64,000 nt of DNA from Palsa-504 sp963769715 (lineage in GTDB: Bacteria; Actinomycetota; Actinomycetes; Streptosporangiales; Streptosporangiaceae), in NCBI GenBank assembly GCA_963769715.1, contig CAVYNE010000030.1:248001-312000 (forward strand), written 5' to 3'. Made by a program: the position numbers and the translations under genes. This document shows positions 43,584-51,639 of the stretch, piece after piece. How positions within the stretch are numbered: the stretch's first letter is position 1; every line of letters begins with the position of its first letter. Under the pieces are notes generated by a model, which was not told where the DNA came from, did no database searches, and saw only the letters and a program-made list of their open reading frames with translations.

Positions 43584-44228
43584 TTAAGGGCGCCGGAACA
43601 GCAGCCGTGCGACCTCCCGGAACGGCACGATCAGGTACACCGCGAGACCGAAATAAAGCGCCACCGCCGCTCCCGGCGCGGCGAGCCCGATGAGGATCGC
43701 GATCACGTACCCGATGACGACGGGCAGAAGTTTCTTTGGCGGGGTGTCCTGCGGTTCCTCGCCGTCTTCGCGCGGGGAGTAGAGGTGCTCGTGCCGCGCG
43801 TACGCGTCCAGGGCGGCCCCCAGGAGGCGGATGGCCAGGAGCGTGAGCCCGTACATGGTGACGTACACCCGTTCGCCGCTGGTGTTATGCAGGGCGTCTG
43901 CGAGGAGCCGGGTCGGGAACGGCAGGAAGACCACCGCGAGCAGGAGGAGCAAGTTGAGTCGCAGGAGGAGCGGATCGGCCTGCGTGAGCCGGTCGGTCAA
44001 GGCGGTGTGGGCGAGCCATGCGGCGCCGATGGTCAGGAAGCTGACGACGTAGGCCAGGTAGAAGGGCCAGGCGTGCAGCACTTTCTGCAGTGCCGTGCTC
44101 CCCGGACCAAGCGCGAGGTCGACTACCAGCAGCGTCGCGGCGAATGCGAACACGCCGTCGCTGAATGCTTCCATCCGGCCCTTGTCCAGCGATCGGCGTC
44201 CGCGCGGCGTGTCGTCGTCAGCAGGCAC
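43584..44228 (-). CDS. TMEM175-family potassium channel-like protein
   Basis: 214 residues. RMEAFSDGVFAFAATLLVVDL (about residues 18-38) carries the FSDG motif of the first helix of TMEM175 channels; bacterial members have six helices and tetramerise to conduct K+. Further helices are at about 50-68, 80-100, 118-140, 168-185 and 188-205. A charged loop with EDGEEPQD lies before the last pair. Leak-type K+ channels fit a stress or dormancy setting. The 420-base gap to the next gene contains a long palindrome (44541-44568) and no gene. Confidence 0.85.
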   Translation of the reverse strand: MPADDDTPRGRRSLDKGRMEAFSDGVFAFAATLLVVDLALGPGSTALQKVLHAWPFYLAYVVSFLTIGAAWLAHTALTDRLTQADPLLLRLNLLLLLAVVFLPFPTRLLADALHNTSGERVYVTMYGLTLLAIRLLGAALDAYARHEHLYSPREDGEEPQDTPPKKLLPVVIGYVIAILIGLAAPGAAVALYFGLAVYLIVPFREVARLLFRRP

Positions 44229-44540
44229 AGCACTGTCTCCTTCGGTGTCGGCCGGCGGTGGCAGCCCCTGCGCAGGCAGGTGCTCCAGTTCGGCACCCGG
44301 GTAGCACGGGTCCAGCTTGCCCGATCAGGAGCGGTTATAGCGCGGGCAGATGAGAGCGACCGGATGTTCGCCGCGATCCAGGCCCAGGCGGGCGGGGTGA
44401 ACCAGTGGTATCACTACCGGACGCCTACGCCGCTGGATCAGCAGACCGTCATCCGGCAGCCCGGACGGGGGTGTCAATTGTGGAGTAAACCGGTGAACCA
44501 GAGAGCCCGTCGGACTGGGAAAGCCCAGCGCGGGCCCGGC

Positions 44541-44568
44541 GCAGTGATGGAATACATTCCATCACTGC
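44541..44568. repeat. 28-base palindrome
   Basis: GCAGTGATGGAAT and ATTCCATCACTGC are exact complements separated by two bases; CCCGG/CCGGG outside can extend the stem. It lies 83 bases past the 3' end of the minus-strand gene at 44651 and 313 bases upstream of the TMEM175-like gene, so it could be a terminator hairpin or an operator. Confidence 0.7.
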
Positions 44569-44650
44569 TCACCGGGCCGGTACCAGCTTCCCGCCTCCTC
44601 CCTCAGGGCAGAGCCTGTCCCCGGTCAAGACCGGTCCGTGCACTGCGGTG

Positions 44651-45085
44651 CTAGACGGCTTCGAGGTTCTCGCGGCTGCCGTAAGCGCACAGCCCCCACA
44701 GCGCCACCACGTCCGCGGCGATGATGACCAGCGCCCAGAATGGGTACGCTGGAAGGAAGAACATCATCTCGATGGCGTTCAGGCCGACCACGGCCACCGC
44801 GAACCAGCGCGCCAGCTGGTTACCCATCAGGACGCCGCCTGCCGCGACCAGCTGCGCGGCCGCGATGATGAGCGTGACCCACCCCCAGGCGCGCAGGTCG
44901 CCGATCACGTAGTGCGCGTTGGCGACGAACACGTGCGAGTTGGCGATCGCGGCGATGCCGTACAGCATGTTGAAGAAGCTGATGACGAGCAGCAGGACCG
45001 ACGCAAACAGGACCATCCCGTAGCCGCGCCCTTCCGCGCGGCGCCTGCCCGCGCTGCTGTCCCGCCTCATTGTTGCCGAAGTCAT
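44651..45085 (-). CDS. Four-helix membrane protein, DUF7144-like (copy 1)
   Basis: 144 residues, ATG 45085 behind ATAGGAGG. Four hydrophobic helices: MVLFASVLLLVISFFNMLYG, LRAWGWVTLIIAAAQLVAAG, WFAVAVVGLNAIEMMFFLP and FWALVIIAADVVALWGLCAYG. The sequence IANSHVFVANAHYVIGDLRAWGW is highly conserved with the paralogue at 47144. Actinobacteria carry this family near stress genes; function unknown. A degenerate TCACC...GGTG element lies about 120 bases upstream. Confidence 0.87.
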   Translation of the reverse strand: MTSATMRRDSSAGRRRAEGRGYGMVLFASVLLLVISFFNMLYGIAAIANSHVFVANAHYVIGDLRAWGWVTLIIAAAQLVAAGGVLMGNQLARWFAVAVVGLNAIEMMFFLPAYPFWALVIIAADVVALWGLCAYGSRENLEAV

Positions 45086-45387
45086 GGTGACCTCCTATGC
45101 CAGAATCGCCGGGCCCCTGTCGCCTGTGCTCAACCTCTCTCCGCGCCGTCCAGGCGAGCGGAGGAGGCCAAACACCGAACGTGGGCCCATGGCCTCACCT
45201 TCACCGTCACCCCGCGTGAGGTGCGCATTTAGGGCCAGAGGTCCCGACATTCGGGGCCGACCGGCAGGGTGCCAGCCGGCCGGCACGCGCGGATCACCCC
45301 GGCCAACCTGCCACGGCCCTGGCAGGCCGTCCCACAGGCGGCACATCCCCGCAAGCCTCAGCGAAGCCGTGGCACAAAGGGGCAGGA

Positions 45388-45597
45388 ATGAACACCAGCG
45401 ATAAGCCCGGGCAGGACTGGACGGTGGTCCTGCGGCGCCGGTCGGTCTGCATCGTGGACGGGCAACCGGAAGGCGGCTACACCAGCGTGTACGAGATCAT
45501 CTGCTGCCACTGCGGTGACCATCCCCGGTCTGGACTACCGCGAGGTCCCGTTAGTGGCCCCGGGCGCAGCTCCAGGACTTCACCCGGCCCTGGGTGA
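45388..45597 (+). pseudogene. Frameshifted small conserved protein
   Basis: Starts MNTSDKPGQDWTVVLRRRS and continues EIICCHCGDHP, the pattern of a small actinobacterial protein whose next residues are usually GLDYREV. Here those residues are found only in the +1 frame (PGLDYREV from about 45528), after the run CCCC near 45525. Removing one C restores the reading. Beyond that the similarity fades. Either a true broken gene or a sequencing error. A perfect copy of the window-wide palindrome lies inside its 3' end. Confidence 0.5.
45580..45597. promoter_or_regulatory. TCACCC-N6-GGGTGA palindrome (motif copy 3)
   Basis: Perfect copy, spacer GGCCCT, 46 bases upstream of the Sap/GAP-type gene start (45644). 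Confidence 0.6.
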
Positions 45598-45643
45598 TCT
45601 CAGGGCCGGACGTCTTCGGTCAAGGTCAGGTGGGAGGACGGCC

Positions 45644-46300
45644 GTGGTTCTTGATCTTCTGTTGATTGGCCTGGCGATCGCGCTCGATCCGCTGCCGCTG
45701 ACGTCATTCGTCGTCGTGCTCCCCTCAAAGCGCGGCGTGCGAAAGGGTGCGGCCTACCTGTTCGGCTGGCTCGTTTCCCTAGCCGTCGTGGTCACGGTCA
45801 CGGTGCTCGCCACCGGCAATAACCCGCCCAAGCCGAACACGGTCCCGTCACTGGCGTCGCTGGCGGTGAAGATCGCCATCGGAACCTTCCTGGTCGGGCT
45901 CGCGATCCGGCAGCGCCGGAGGATGCGGGGACCGAAGAAACCGAAGAAGCCGCCGAAGTGGCAGGAGCACGTGGACAACATGTCGCCGTGGTTCGCCCTG
46001 GGCCTGGCCCCTGCGCTTCAGCCCTGGACCCTGATCGCAGCGGGGGCGGCCAGTGTGGTGGAGGCCAAGCTGTCCAGCCGGGAGAGCCTTCTCGCACTGT
46101 TCGGGTTCTGTGTCCTGGGCTCGGCGTCTTACATCGCCTTGGAGATCTATGCCGCTTTCAGACCCGACCAGAGCCAGGTATTCCTGACCAGGTTCAGGAC
46201 CTGGATGGAGGCCCACACCGACCGGGCGATCATCATCGGATGCCTGCTCCTCGGCTTCTGGCTCATCGCAAGCGGCATCTACTACGTGATAGAGGGCTAA
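45644..46300 (+). CDS. GAP/Sap-family membrane protein
   Basis: 218 residues from GTG 45644 behind GGGAGG. About six helices with the opening DLLLIGLAIALDPLPLTSFVVVL, characteristic of the GAP (Sap) family. Known relatives help export glycolipids or peptidoglycolipids in mycobacteria; here only the family is supported. A Lys/Pro-rich cytoplasmic loop (GPKKPKKPPKW) divides two three-helix halves. A perfect TCACCC palindrome is 47 bases upstream, so it belongs to the proposed regulon. Confidence 0.85.
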   Translation: MVLDLLLIGLAIALDPLPLTSFVVVLPSKRGVRKGAAYLFGWLVSLAVVVTVTVLATGNNPPKPNTVPSLASLAVKIAIGTFLVGLAIRQRRRMRGPKKPKKPPKWQEHVDNMSPWFALGLAPALQPWTLIAAGAASVVEAKLSSRESLLALFGFCVLGSASYIALEIYAAFRPDQSQVFLTRFRTWMEAHTDRAIIIGCLLLGFWLIASGIYYVIEG

Positions 46301-46489
46301 GCGGAGAACGAGGCCAGCAAGCCTGCTGTTCCTTGGAGGCGCTCGGGCACCGGCGGGTGCCCAGGCCGGAATCGCCTGGCTGTCCAGCAGGAAGTACTCC
46401 CGGTTAGGTGGCCACTGGCTCACTTGACCCGGACGCACAGCTATCCGGGCCATGCCAGGTCACACGCGACCGCGCCGAGAGGGCGCCGC

Positions 46490-47011
46490 CTAAGACCGGG
46501 GCTGCTCGTCGCCCGGGGTCAAGGGTGTGCGTCCGGCTGGCTGGTTCTTGCCGTCCCCTGGGTTTCCGGCCTGGGCTGAGTCTGCGTTCTCGATCGGTAC
46601 TCGGATGCCTTCCGGGTTTCCCTCACGCGCCGGAACACTGACCTCGAGGACGCCCTTCTCGTAGCGGGCGGTGACGTCGTTGGCGTCCACTCTGGCGGGC
46701 AGCCTGAATAGCCGGGTGAGCGAGCCGTAACGGAACTCTGAGCGATAGGGCCCGTTGTCCTCCTGGCGGCGCTCCGCGTGGATGGTCAGGGTCCTGCCTT
46801 CGACAGTAACCTCGATGTCCCTGTTCGGGTCCAGGCCGGGAAGCTCGGCTCGGATCATGTAGCGGTTGTCCCGGGCCATTTCCTCGACCCGGAAACTATG
46901 GGCCGCCGCGAACTGCGGCGGACCGGCCCATGGCGACTCCAGCCAGTCGACCAGGCCCGGGTACAGAGCGCGGACGATCGCGGGCGCCTGGGGGCGCGGC
47001 AGCTTAGCCAT
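46490..47011 (-). CDS. Hsp20/alpha-crystallin small heat-shock protein
   Basis: 173 residues from ATG 47011 behind GGGAGG. The alpha-crystallin domain is at about residues 42-135: RYMIRAELPGLDPNRDIEVTVEGRTLTIHAERR and RLFRLPARVDANDVTARYEKGVLEVSVPAR, followed by an IPIEN-like C-terminal anchor (RVPIENA) and a disordered tail. ATP-independent holdase for unfolded proteins. The domain's GVLEVSVP motif is intact. A motif-family palindrome is 47 bases upstream, the usual place for a heat- or hypoxia-response operator. Confidence 0.94.
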   Translation of the reverse strand: MAKLPRPQAPAIVRALYPGLVDWLESPWAGPPQFAAAHSFRVEEMARDNRYMIRAELPGLDPNRDIEVTVEGRTLTIHAERRQEDNGPYRSEFRYGSLTRLFRLPARVDANDVTARYEKGVLEVSVPAREGNPEGIRVPIENADSAQAGNPGDGKNQPAGRTPLTPGDEQPRS

Positions 47012-47057
47012 GATGTCCTCCCATTTCGCATGGTGCCACCGCCCGGGTGCCGGTCCT

Positions 47058-47074
47058 TCACCCGCCCAGGGTGG
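47058..47074. promoter_or_regulatory. TCACCC-N5-GGGTGG palindrome (motif copy 4)
   Basis: One mismatch from the consensus, spacer GCCCA, 47 bases upstream of the Hsp20 start. Confidence 0.5.
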
Positions 47075-47143
47075 TGCTGGCCGACCCGCGTCTCTCGCGC
47101 ATCCGCCATGTCTCACCTCCAGCCGAAGGTGATGCGTGACCGC

Positions 47144-47569
47144 CTAGACGGCCAGGTTTTCGCGGCTTCCGTAAGCGCACAGTCCCCATAGGGCCACCAC
47201 GTCCACAGCGATGATCGTCAGGGACCAGAACGGGTAAGCCGGGATGACGAACATCTGGGCAATGGCGTTGAGAGCGATCATGGCCACTGCGAACCAGCGG
47301 GCCACCTGGTTGCCGGCCATTACCCCGACCGCAGCGAGGACCAGCACGGCACCGAAGATGAGGGTGACCCAGCCCCAGGCGCGCAGGTCGCCGATCACGT
47401 AGTGCGCGTTAGCGATGAAGATGTGCGAGTTGGCGATCGCGGCGATGCCGTCGATCAGGTTGAAGAAGCCGACCATCGCCAGCAGGACTGCTCCGAAGAT
47501 GATCATCCATTGGCCTTCACCCTGGCGCCCGCCCGCGCTCCTGGCTGGCTTTATTGTTGCCGATATCAT
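47144..47569 (-). CDS. Four-helix membrane protein, DUF7144-like (copy 2)
   Basis: 141 residues from ATG 47569 behind GGGAGG. Close paralogue of the 44651 gene with the same helix plan and shared core IANSHIFIANAHYVIGDLRAWGWVTL. The two copies flank the Sap/GAP and Hsp20 genes. Function unknown. A perfect TCACCC-N6-GGGTGA copy lies 67 bases upstream, supporting shared control with neighbours. Confidence 0.88.
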   Translation of the reverse strand: MISATIKPARSAGGRQGEGQWMIIFGAVLLAMVGFFNLIDGIAAIANSHIFIANAHYVIGDLRAWGWVTLIFGAVLVLAAVGVMAGNQVARWFAVAMIALNAIAQMFVIPAYPFWSLTIIAVDVVALWGLCAYGSRENLAV

Positions 47570-47635
47570 TACGGCCTCCCAGGTCAGAATGGTCAAAACC
47601 TCGACTCCAGCCTGTTGGGCCGTCCTGGGATGTCG

Positions 47636-47653
47636 TCACCCATGCGAGGGTGA
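47636..47653. promoter_or_regulatory. TCACCC-N6-GGGTGA palindrome (motif copy 5)
   Basis: Perfect copy, spacer ATGCGA, 67 bases upstream of DUF7144-like copy 2. Confidence 0.6.
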
Positions 47654-47705
47654 TCCCGCCAGCGTCGGGCCGCGGGCTGCACATGGTCATGCTCCGCTGA
47701 CCGGT

Positions 47706-49175
47706 CTAAGGCACCTGCTGGTCATCCTTAGCTGGGGTGAAAACCCGGCCTAGCATCTCGAAGCTTGCCGGCCGCCGGGCCCGGAGGACGGCAGCGGCGA
47801 CGACCCCAAGGCCGAGCCAGCCGAGAGCTGCGAAGGGCAGCAGGTCCATGAGCGCCCGGCCGCGCGGGTGAAGGATCCCCCAGAGCGGAAACAGGAAAAA
47901 CACAGTGGCCGTCGCAGGTACGAGCAGATGACGCCAGAGCCCGAACTCGTCGCGGAACTTGGTGCGGAACGCGCGGATGCTCGAGATATTCACGGCGAGG
48001 TAGATGAGCACCACCGAGAGCCCGGCGGCTCCGGCGAGATACCCGAAGGTGCGCACACCGCCATAGGTGTACGTCAATGGCAGCCCGAGTGCCAGCGTAA
48101 GCACGGCGACGCAGCCGATGGCGACGACCGGGGTGCGGCGGCTGGACAGCCGGGCAAGTGACGGCGGAAGAACCCGTTCGCGTCCCATGGCGAACAGGAC
48201 CCGGATGAGCGCGTTGACCGCGGCGGTGACGAAGCCCAGGCCGGTGAGCACGACGACTAGGTCGATAGCCCACAGCACTGATGGCGACCAGTACCGGCTG
48301 GTGAGATAGCCCAGCGGGCTAAGCTGCCGGGTGAGGCTGGAAATATTGTGCCGGCCCAGGCCGAACGCCTCCGCGCACACGACAAGCAGGTAGAACAAGC
48401 CCGTCACGATGACGATGCCGATCGTGCTTGCGGGGATGGAGCGGCGTGCGTGCCTGGCCTCCTCGCCGAGCGCGGCGGCGGCCTCGAAGCCGGCGAAGGC
48501 GGTGATGCCGTAGATCATCGCATTGGTGACGTCGGTGAGCTGGCCGGTCGGCGACGATGCGGGCAAGAGAACGGCAGCTGAGTAATGTGCTGGCCCGATC
48601 TTGACCAGGATGGTGATAGCCAGGGCCGCGATCACGGCCACTTCCCCGGCAGCAAGGACCAGATCGACCCAGGAGGAGGTCCTGATGCCCAGGTAGGCGA
48701 CCAGGACCGCGGCCGCCAGGATGACCAGGAACAGGGCCCAGCCGCCGACGGTCACATGCAGCGTGTCGGTCAGTAGCTGCGACGCGTATGCGCTGGTGAG
48801 CGCGGTACCGGCGGGTACGTACAACGCGTACGCGAAGACCAGCATCCAGCCGGTCAGGAACCCTCCCGTCCGGCCCAGCCCGCAGCTGTTGTAGGTGTAG
48901 AGCGAGCCAGCAGAGGGCAGCCTGCGGGCGAACTCGGCGATGCTGATGGCGCAGCACAAGGACGCGACGAGAGCAATGAGTACGACCAGCGGAGCGGCGA
49001 ACCCGGCGTACGCCACGACGATGACCAGCCCGCCCACTACCGCACCGGCGGGGGCAACGTTACTCACGCCGAACGCGGTCACTCGCGCGGACCCGATGAC
49101 CCCGTGGGCGAGTTCGCGGGCCTCATGCCTGCCACCGCGGCAGGGCTCCCCTCTGCTACGGCCCCGACCGATCAC
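47706..49175 (-). CDS. APC-superfamily amino acid permease
   Basis: 489 residues with about twelve helices. The first helix region GVSNVAPAGAVVGGLVIVVAYAG and the following AEFARRLPSAGSLYTYNSCGLG are the APC substrate-site segments. GITAFAGFEAAAALGEEARHARRSIP is the helix 6-loop pattern. Proton-coupled uptake of amino acids or amines; substrate unresolved. Start GTG 49175 with a moderate purine-rich site. No palindrome copy precedes this gene, unlike most neighbours. Confidence 0.9.
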   Translation of the reverse strand: MIGRGRSRGEPCRGGRHEARELAHGVIGSARVTAFGVSNVAPAGAVVGGLVIVVAYAGFAAPLVVLIALVASLCCAISIAEFARRLPSAGSLYTYNSCGLGRTGGFLTGWMLVFAYALYVPAGTALTSAYASQLLTDTLHVTVGGWALFLVILAAAVLVAYLGIRTSSWVDLVLAAGEVAVIAALAITILVKIGPAHYSAAVLLPASSPTGQLTDVTNAMIYGITAFAGFEAAAALGEEARHARRSIPASTIGIVIVTGLFYLLVVCAEAFGLGRHNISSLTRQLSPLGYLTSRYWSPSVLWAIDLVVVLTGLGFVTAAVNALIRVLFAMGRERVLPPSLARLSSRRTPVVAIGCVAVLTLALGLPLTYTYGGVRTFGYLAGAAGLSVVLIYLAVNISSIRAFRTKFRDEFGLWRHLLVPATATVFFLFPLWGILHPRGRALMDLLPFAALGWLGLGVVAAAVLRARRPASFEMLGRVFTPAKDDQQVP

Positions 49176-49256
49176 AAGTCTTACCCTGCCTCAGTCTTTA
49201 GGGGGCCGCCGACGGAAAGGTTGAAATACTTTCCCTGCCTTTGGCCCTCATCGGCG

Positions 49257-51032
49257 CTAATGATGAGGGCTGTCGCGCGGTGGGCCAGTTCCGGCGGCTG
49301 CCTGGCCCGGCGCTGTCGTGTCGCCAGCGGCCTCGTCGGCGGCGACCCAGTCAGCGCCGGTCTTCTCCCGGAAGGCGGCCACGGCGGATTCGATGGTCGG
49401 GAAGAAGTGGCGGGGGTCGATGGTGCGGGTGAGCCCGTAGCGTTCGATCTTTCGCCGTACCGGGTCCTTGAGCTCCGCGAACACTAGGCTGATGCCCTGG
49501 GCGTTCAGAGTTTCGTCGAGTTCTTCGAGCACATCGGATGCAGTGGTGTCCACGTCGGTGACCGGCTCCGCCGCGATCAGGATCCACCTGGGCGGCGGGT
49601 CGGCCCGGGCCAGCCGCCGGACCTCGTCGCGGAACGTGGTGGCGTTGGCGAAGAACAGCGGGCCATCGAACCGGTAGATCGCCAGACCGGGCAGGTGCTG
49701 GGCCTCCGGATAGGTGTGCACGTCGTGGTAGCCCTCCAGGCCCTCCACCCGCCCGAGTTCGGTGTCGTAGGGCCACCAGGCCCGCCGGAAGATGTTGAGG
49801 ATCGACAGTGCCACGGCGACCGCGATCCCGGGGAGCACGCCAAGCAGGGCGACACCGAGGAACGCGGTGATCGAAAGGCTGAACTCCACCTTGCGCTGCC
49901 GCCACAGCCGCACCGTGCCCGGGATGTCGGCCAGCGACAGCGATGCGGTGATCACCACCGCGGCCAGCGCGGGCTGAGGCAGGTTCCGGAACAAGCCCGG
50001 GACCAGCACGATCATAAGAATGATCACGGCCGCCCCGGTGACCCCGGTGAGCTGGGTTTTCGCCCCGGCTCGTTCGGCCACCGCCGTCCGTGACCCGCTG
50101 GTGCTGACCGGGAACCCCTGGAACAGGCCGGCGGCCAGGTTCGCCACGCCGATCCCGGTCATCTCGCCGTTGCCGTGGACCTCCTGCCCGGTGCGGGCGG
50201 CGAACGCCGACGCGGTGGAGATCGTGTCGGTGAGGGACACCAAGGCGATCCCCAGGGCTCCGGCGAACAGGGGCCCCAGGTCGGCTAGGCGGATATCGGG
50301 GATGGTGAGCGGCGGGAACCCCTTGGGCAGCACTCCCACTAGGCTGACGCCATGATCGGCCAGGCTGAAGACCGACGTCGCCGCGATCGCCAGTACGACC
50401 ATGATGAGCACGGCCGGGATCTTCGGCAGCCAGCGCTGCAGCACCAGGATCAGCGCGATCCCGGTGATCCCCACCGCGGCCGCGGCGGCGACCGCCTCAC
50501 CGTTGGCCACTCCCTTGACGAAGCCGGTGAGCTCACTAAGGAAGCCGTTCGCCTCGACCTTGAACCCGAACAGCTTGGGCAGCTGCCCGACCAGGATGGT
50601 CAGCGCCAGGCCGTTCATGTAGCCGATCATCGTCGGCTTGGAGATCAGTGCGGCGATGAACCCGAGCTTCGCCACCGCACTCACGACCATGATCGCCCCG
50701 ACCATGAGCGCCAGCATCGAGGCCAGCGCGACGGCCCGCTTGGCGTCGCCGTTGGCGGCGATCAGCGGCAGGATCGTCGCGGCGATCATGGGTCCGAGCG
50801 AGGAATCCGGGCCCAGCACCAGGATCCGCGACGGGCCGCACACCGCATAACCGAGCAGGCACAAGATGGACGTGTACAGTCCGGTGATCGGCGGCAGGCC
50901 TGCCAGTTCGGCATACGCCATGCCCTGCGGGACCAGCAGCGTGCTGAGCACTATCCCGGCGATGACGTCCCTGGCCAGCCACTCCCGCTGGTAGGACCTG
51001 ACCGTCTGCAGGCCAGGCAACCATTTGCGCAC
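49257..51032 (-). CDS. SulP-family anion transporter with STAS domain
   Basis: 591 residues, complete. Helical core residues about 18-410 with the SulP signature (VIAGIVLSTLLVPQGMAYAELAGLPPITGLYTSILCLLGYAV) and a C-terminal STAS domain (about 440-560; LAIYRFDGPLFFANATTFRDEVRRL, VTDVDTTASDVLEELDETL). Likely sulfate or bicarbonate transport. The short tail after 560 is disordered. Start GTG 51032. A perfect TCACCC-N5-GGGTGA is 65 bases upstream, tying it to the same regulon as Hsp20 and the DUF7144-like genes. Confidence 0.93.
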   Translation of the reverse strand: MRKWLPGLQTVRSYQREWLARDVIAGIVLSTLLVPQGMAYAELAGLPPITGLYTSILCLLGYAVCGPSRILVLGPDSSLGPMIAATILPLIAANGDAKRAVALASMLALMVGAIMVVSAVAKLGFIAALISKPTMIGYMNGLALTILVGQLPKLFGFKVEANGFLSELTGFVKGVANGEAVAAAAAVGITGIALILVLQRWLPKIPAVLIMVVLAIAATSVFSLADHGVSLVGVLPKGFPPLTIPDIRLADLGPLFAGALGIALVSLTDTISTASAFAARTGQEVHGNGEMTGIGVANLAAGLFQGFPVSTSGSRTAVAERAGAKTQLTGVTGAAVIILMIVLVPGLFRNLPQPALAAVVITASLSLADIPGTVRLWRQRKVEFSLSITAFLGVALLGVLPGIAVAVALSILNIFRRAWWPYDTELGRVEGLEGYHDVHTYPEAQHLPGLAIYRFDGPLFFANATTFRDEVRRLARADPPPRWILIAAEPVTDVDTTASDVLEELDETLNAQGISLVFAELKDPVRRKIERYGLTRTIDPRHFFPTIESAVAAFREKTGADWVAADEAAGDTTAPGQAAAGTGPPRDSPHH

Positions 51033-51096
51033 TTACACCACACCCCGGCCATCGTCGGACGCCACCACAGCCTCCTCTTCCGGGCAAGCCGGCGCT

Positions 51097-51113
51097 TCAC
51101 CCGGGTGGGGTGA
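51097..51113. promoter_or_regulatory. TCACCC-N5-GGGTGA palindrome (motif copy 6)
   Basis: Perfect copy, spacer GGGTG, 65 bases upstream of the complete SulP gene; flanking TT/AA extends the symmetry. Confidence 0.6.
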
Positions 51114-51222
51114 AAGCAGCCGGATGCCGGAGCGGACGCGTCGGCTCAACACAAGGCGAGCGGGCCGAAGTTCCACAATCCGGCACGGCCCGCGTGTCCC
51201 GGACATGGTTCCGCGGCGGGGT

Positions 51223-51441
51223 TCATTGCTCCGGTAGCGGCGCCACGAGGTGCATGTCTACCACTTCAAGCCCGAGCCCGGTGATCCGCTGCACGAGTCC
51301 CAAGAGGGCCCCTTGATCTGGTAGCTCGGCGCGCACGGTGGTTGTGCCCCGGCCCACTGTAACCTCGCAGTCCTCAAGTTCCGCGCGGACCACAGAACCG
51401 GCTTGACCTGCGAAAGTAATTTCATACGTTTGGGGTCGCAC
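51223..51441 (-). CDS. Small protein of unknown function
   Basis: 72 residues, RPQTYEITFAGQAGSVVRAE..., with alternating hydrophobic residues and an ending GLVQRITGLGLEVVDMHLV. This beta-beta-alpha-beta-like pattern recurs in small actinobacterial proteins beside stress genes. Function unknown. It shares a roughly 200-base divergent intergenic region with the LAL gene at 51640; that region holds palindrome copy 7, 77 bases upstream of this start. Confidence 0.75.
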   Translation of the reverse strand: MRPQTYEITFAGQAGSVVRAELEDCEVTVGRGTTTVRAELPDQGALLGLVQRITGLGLEVVDMHLVAPLPEQ

Positions 51442-51517
51442 TAGAATCAGGCCTCGAGATCTTGTCGCTCACTTGCCATCTGTGCTGTCAGCATGCCCGG
51501 CCCGCGGGTCCGCATCA

Positions 51518-51535
51518 TCACCTCTTCGAGGGTGA
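51518..51535. promoter_or_regulatory. TCACCT-N6-GGGTGA palindrome (motif copy 7)
   Basis: One mismatch (T for C at position 6), spacer CTTCGA. Between the divergent small gene (51441) and LAL regulator gene (51640). Confidence 0.5.
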
Positions 51536-51639
51536 CCCAGGACGATCTGCCTCGTCGGCGGAGCTTCGTTCCTTCCCAGGAGACGCCATGCGGCGTTTAC
51601 TTATCGTATTGCCTTCATCGATCAGCAGGAATAATTGTG

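Noticed and set aside
45206..45224. TCACCCCGCGTGAGGTG element upstream of DUF7144-like copy 1
   Set aside because: Arms and spacing deviate too far from the palindrome consensus to count as a copy, although the position would fit.
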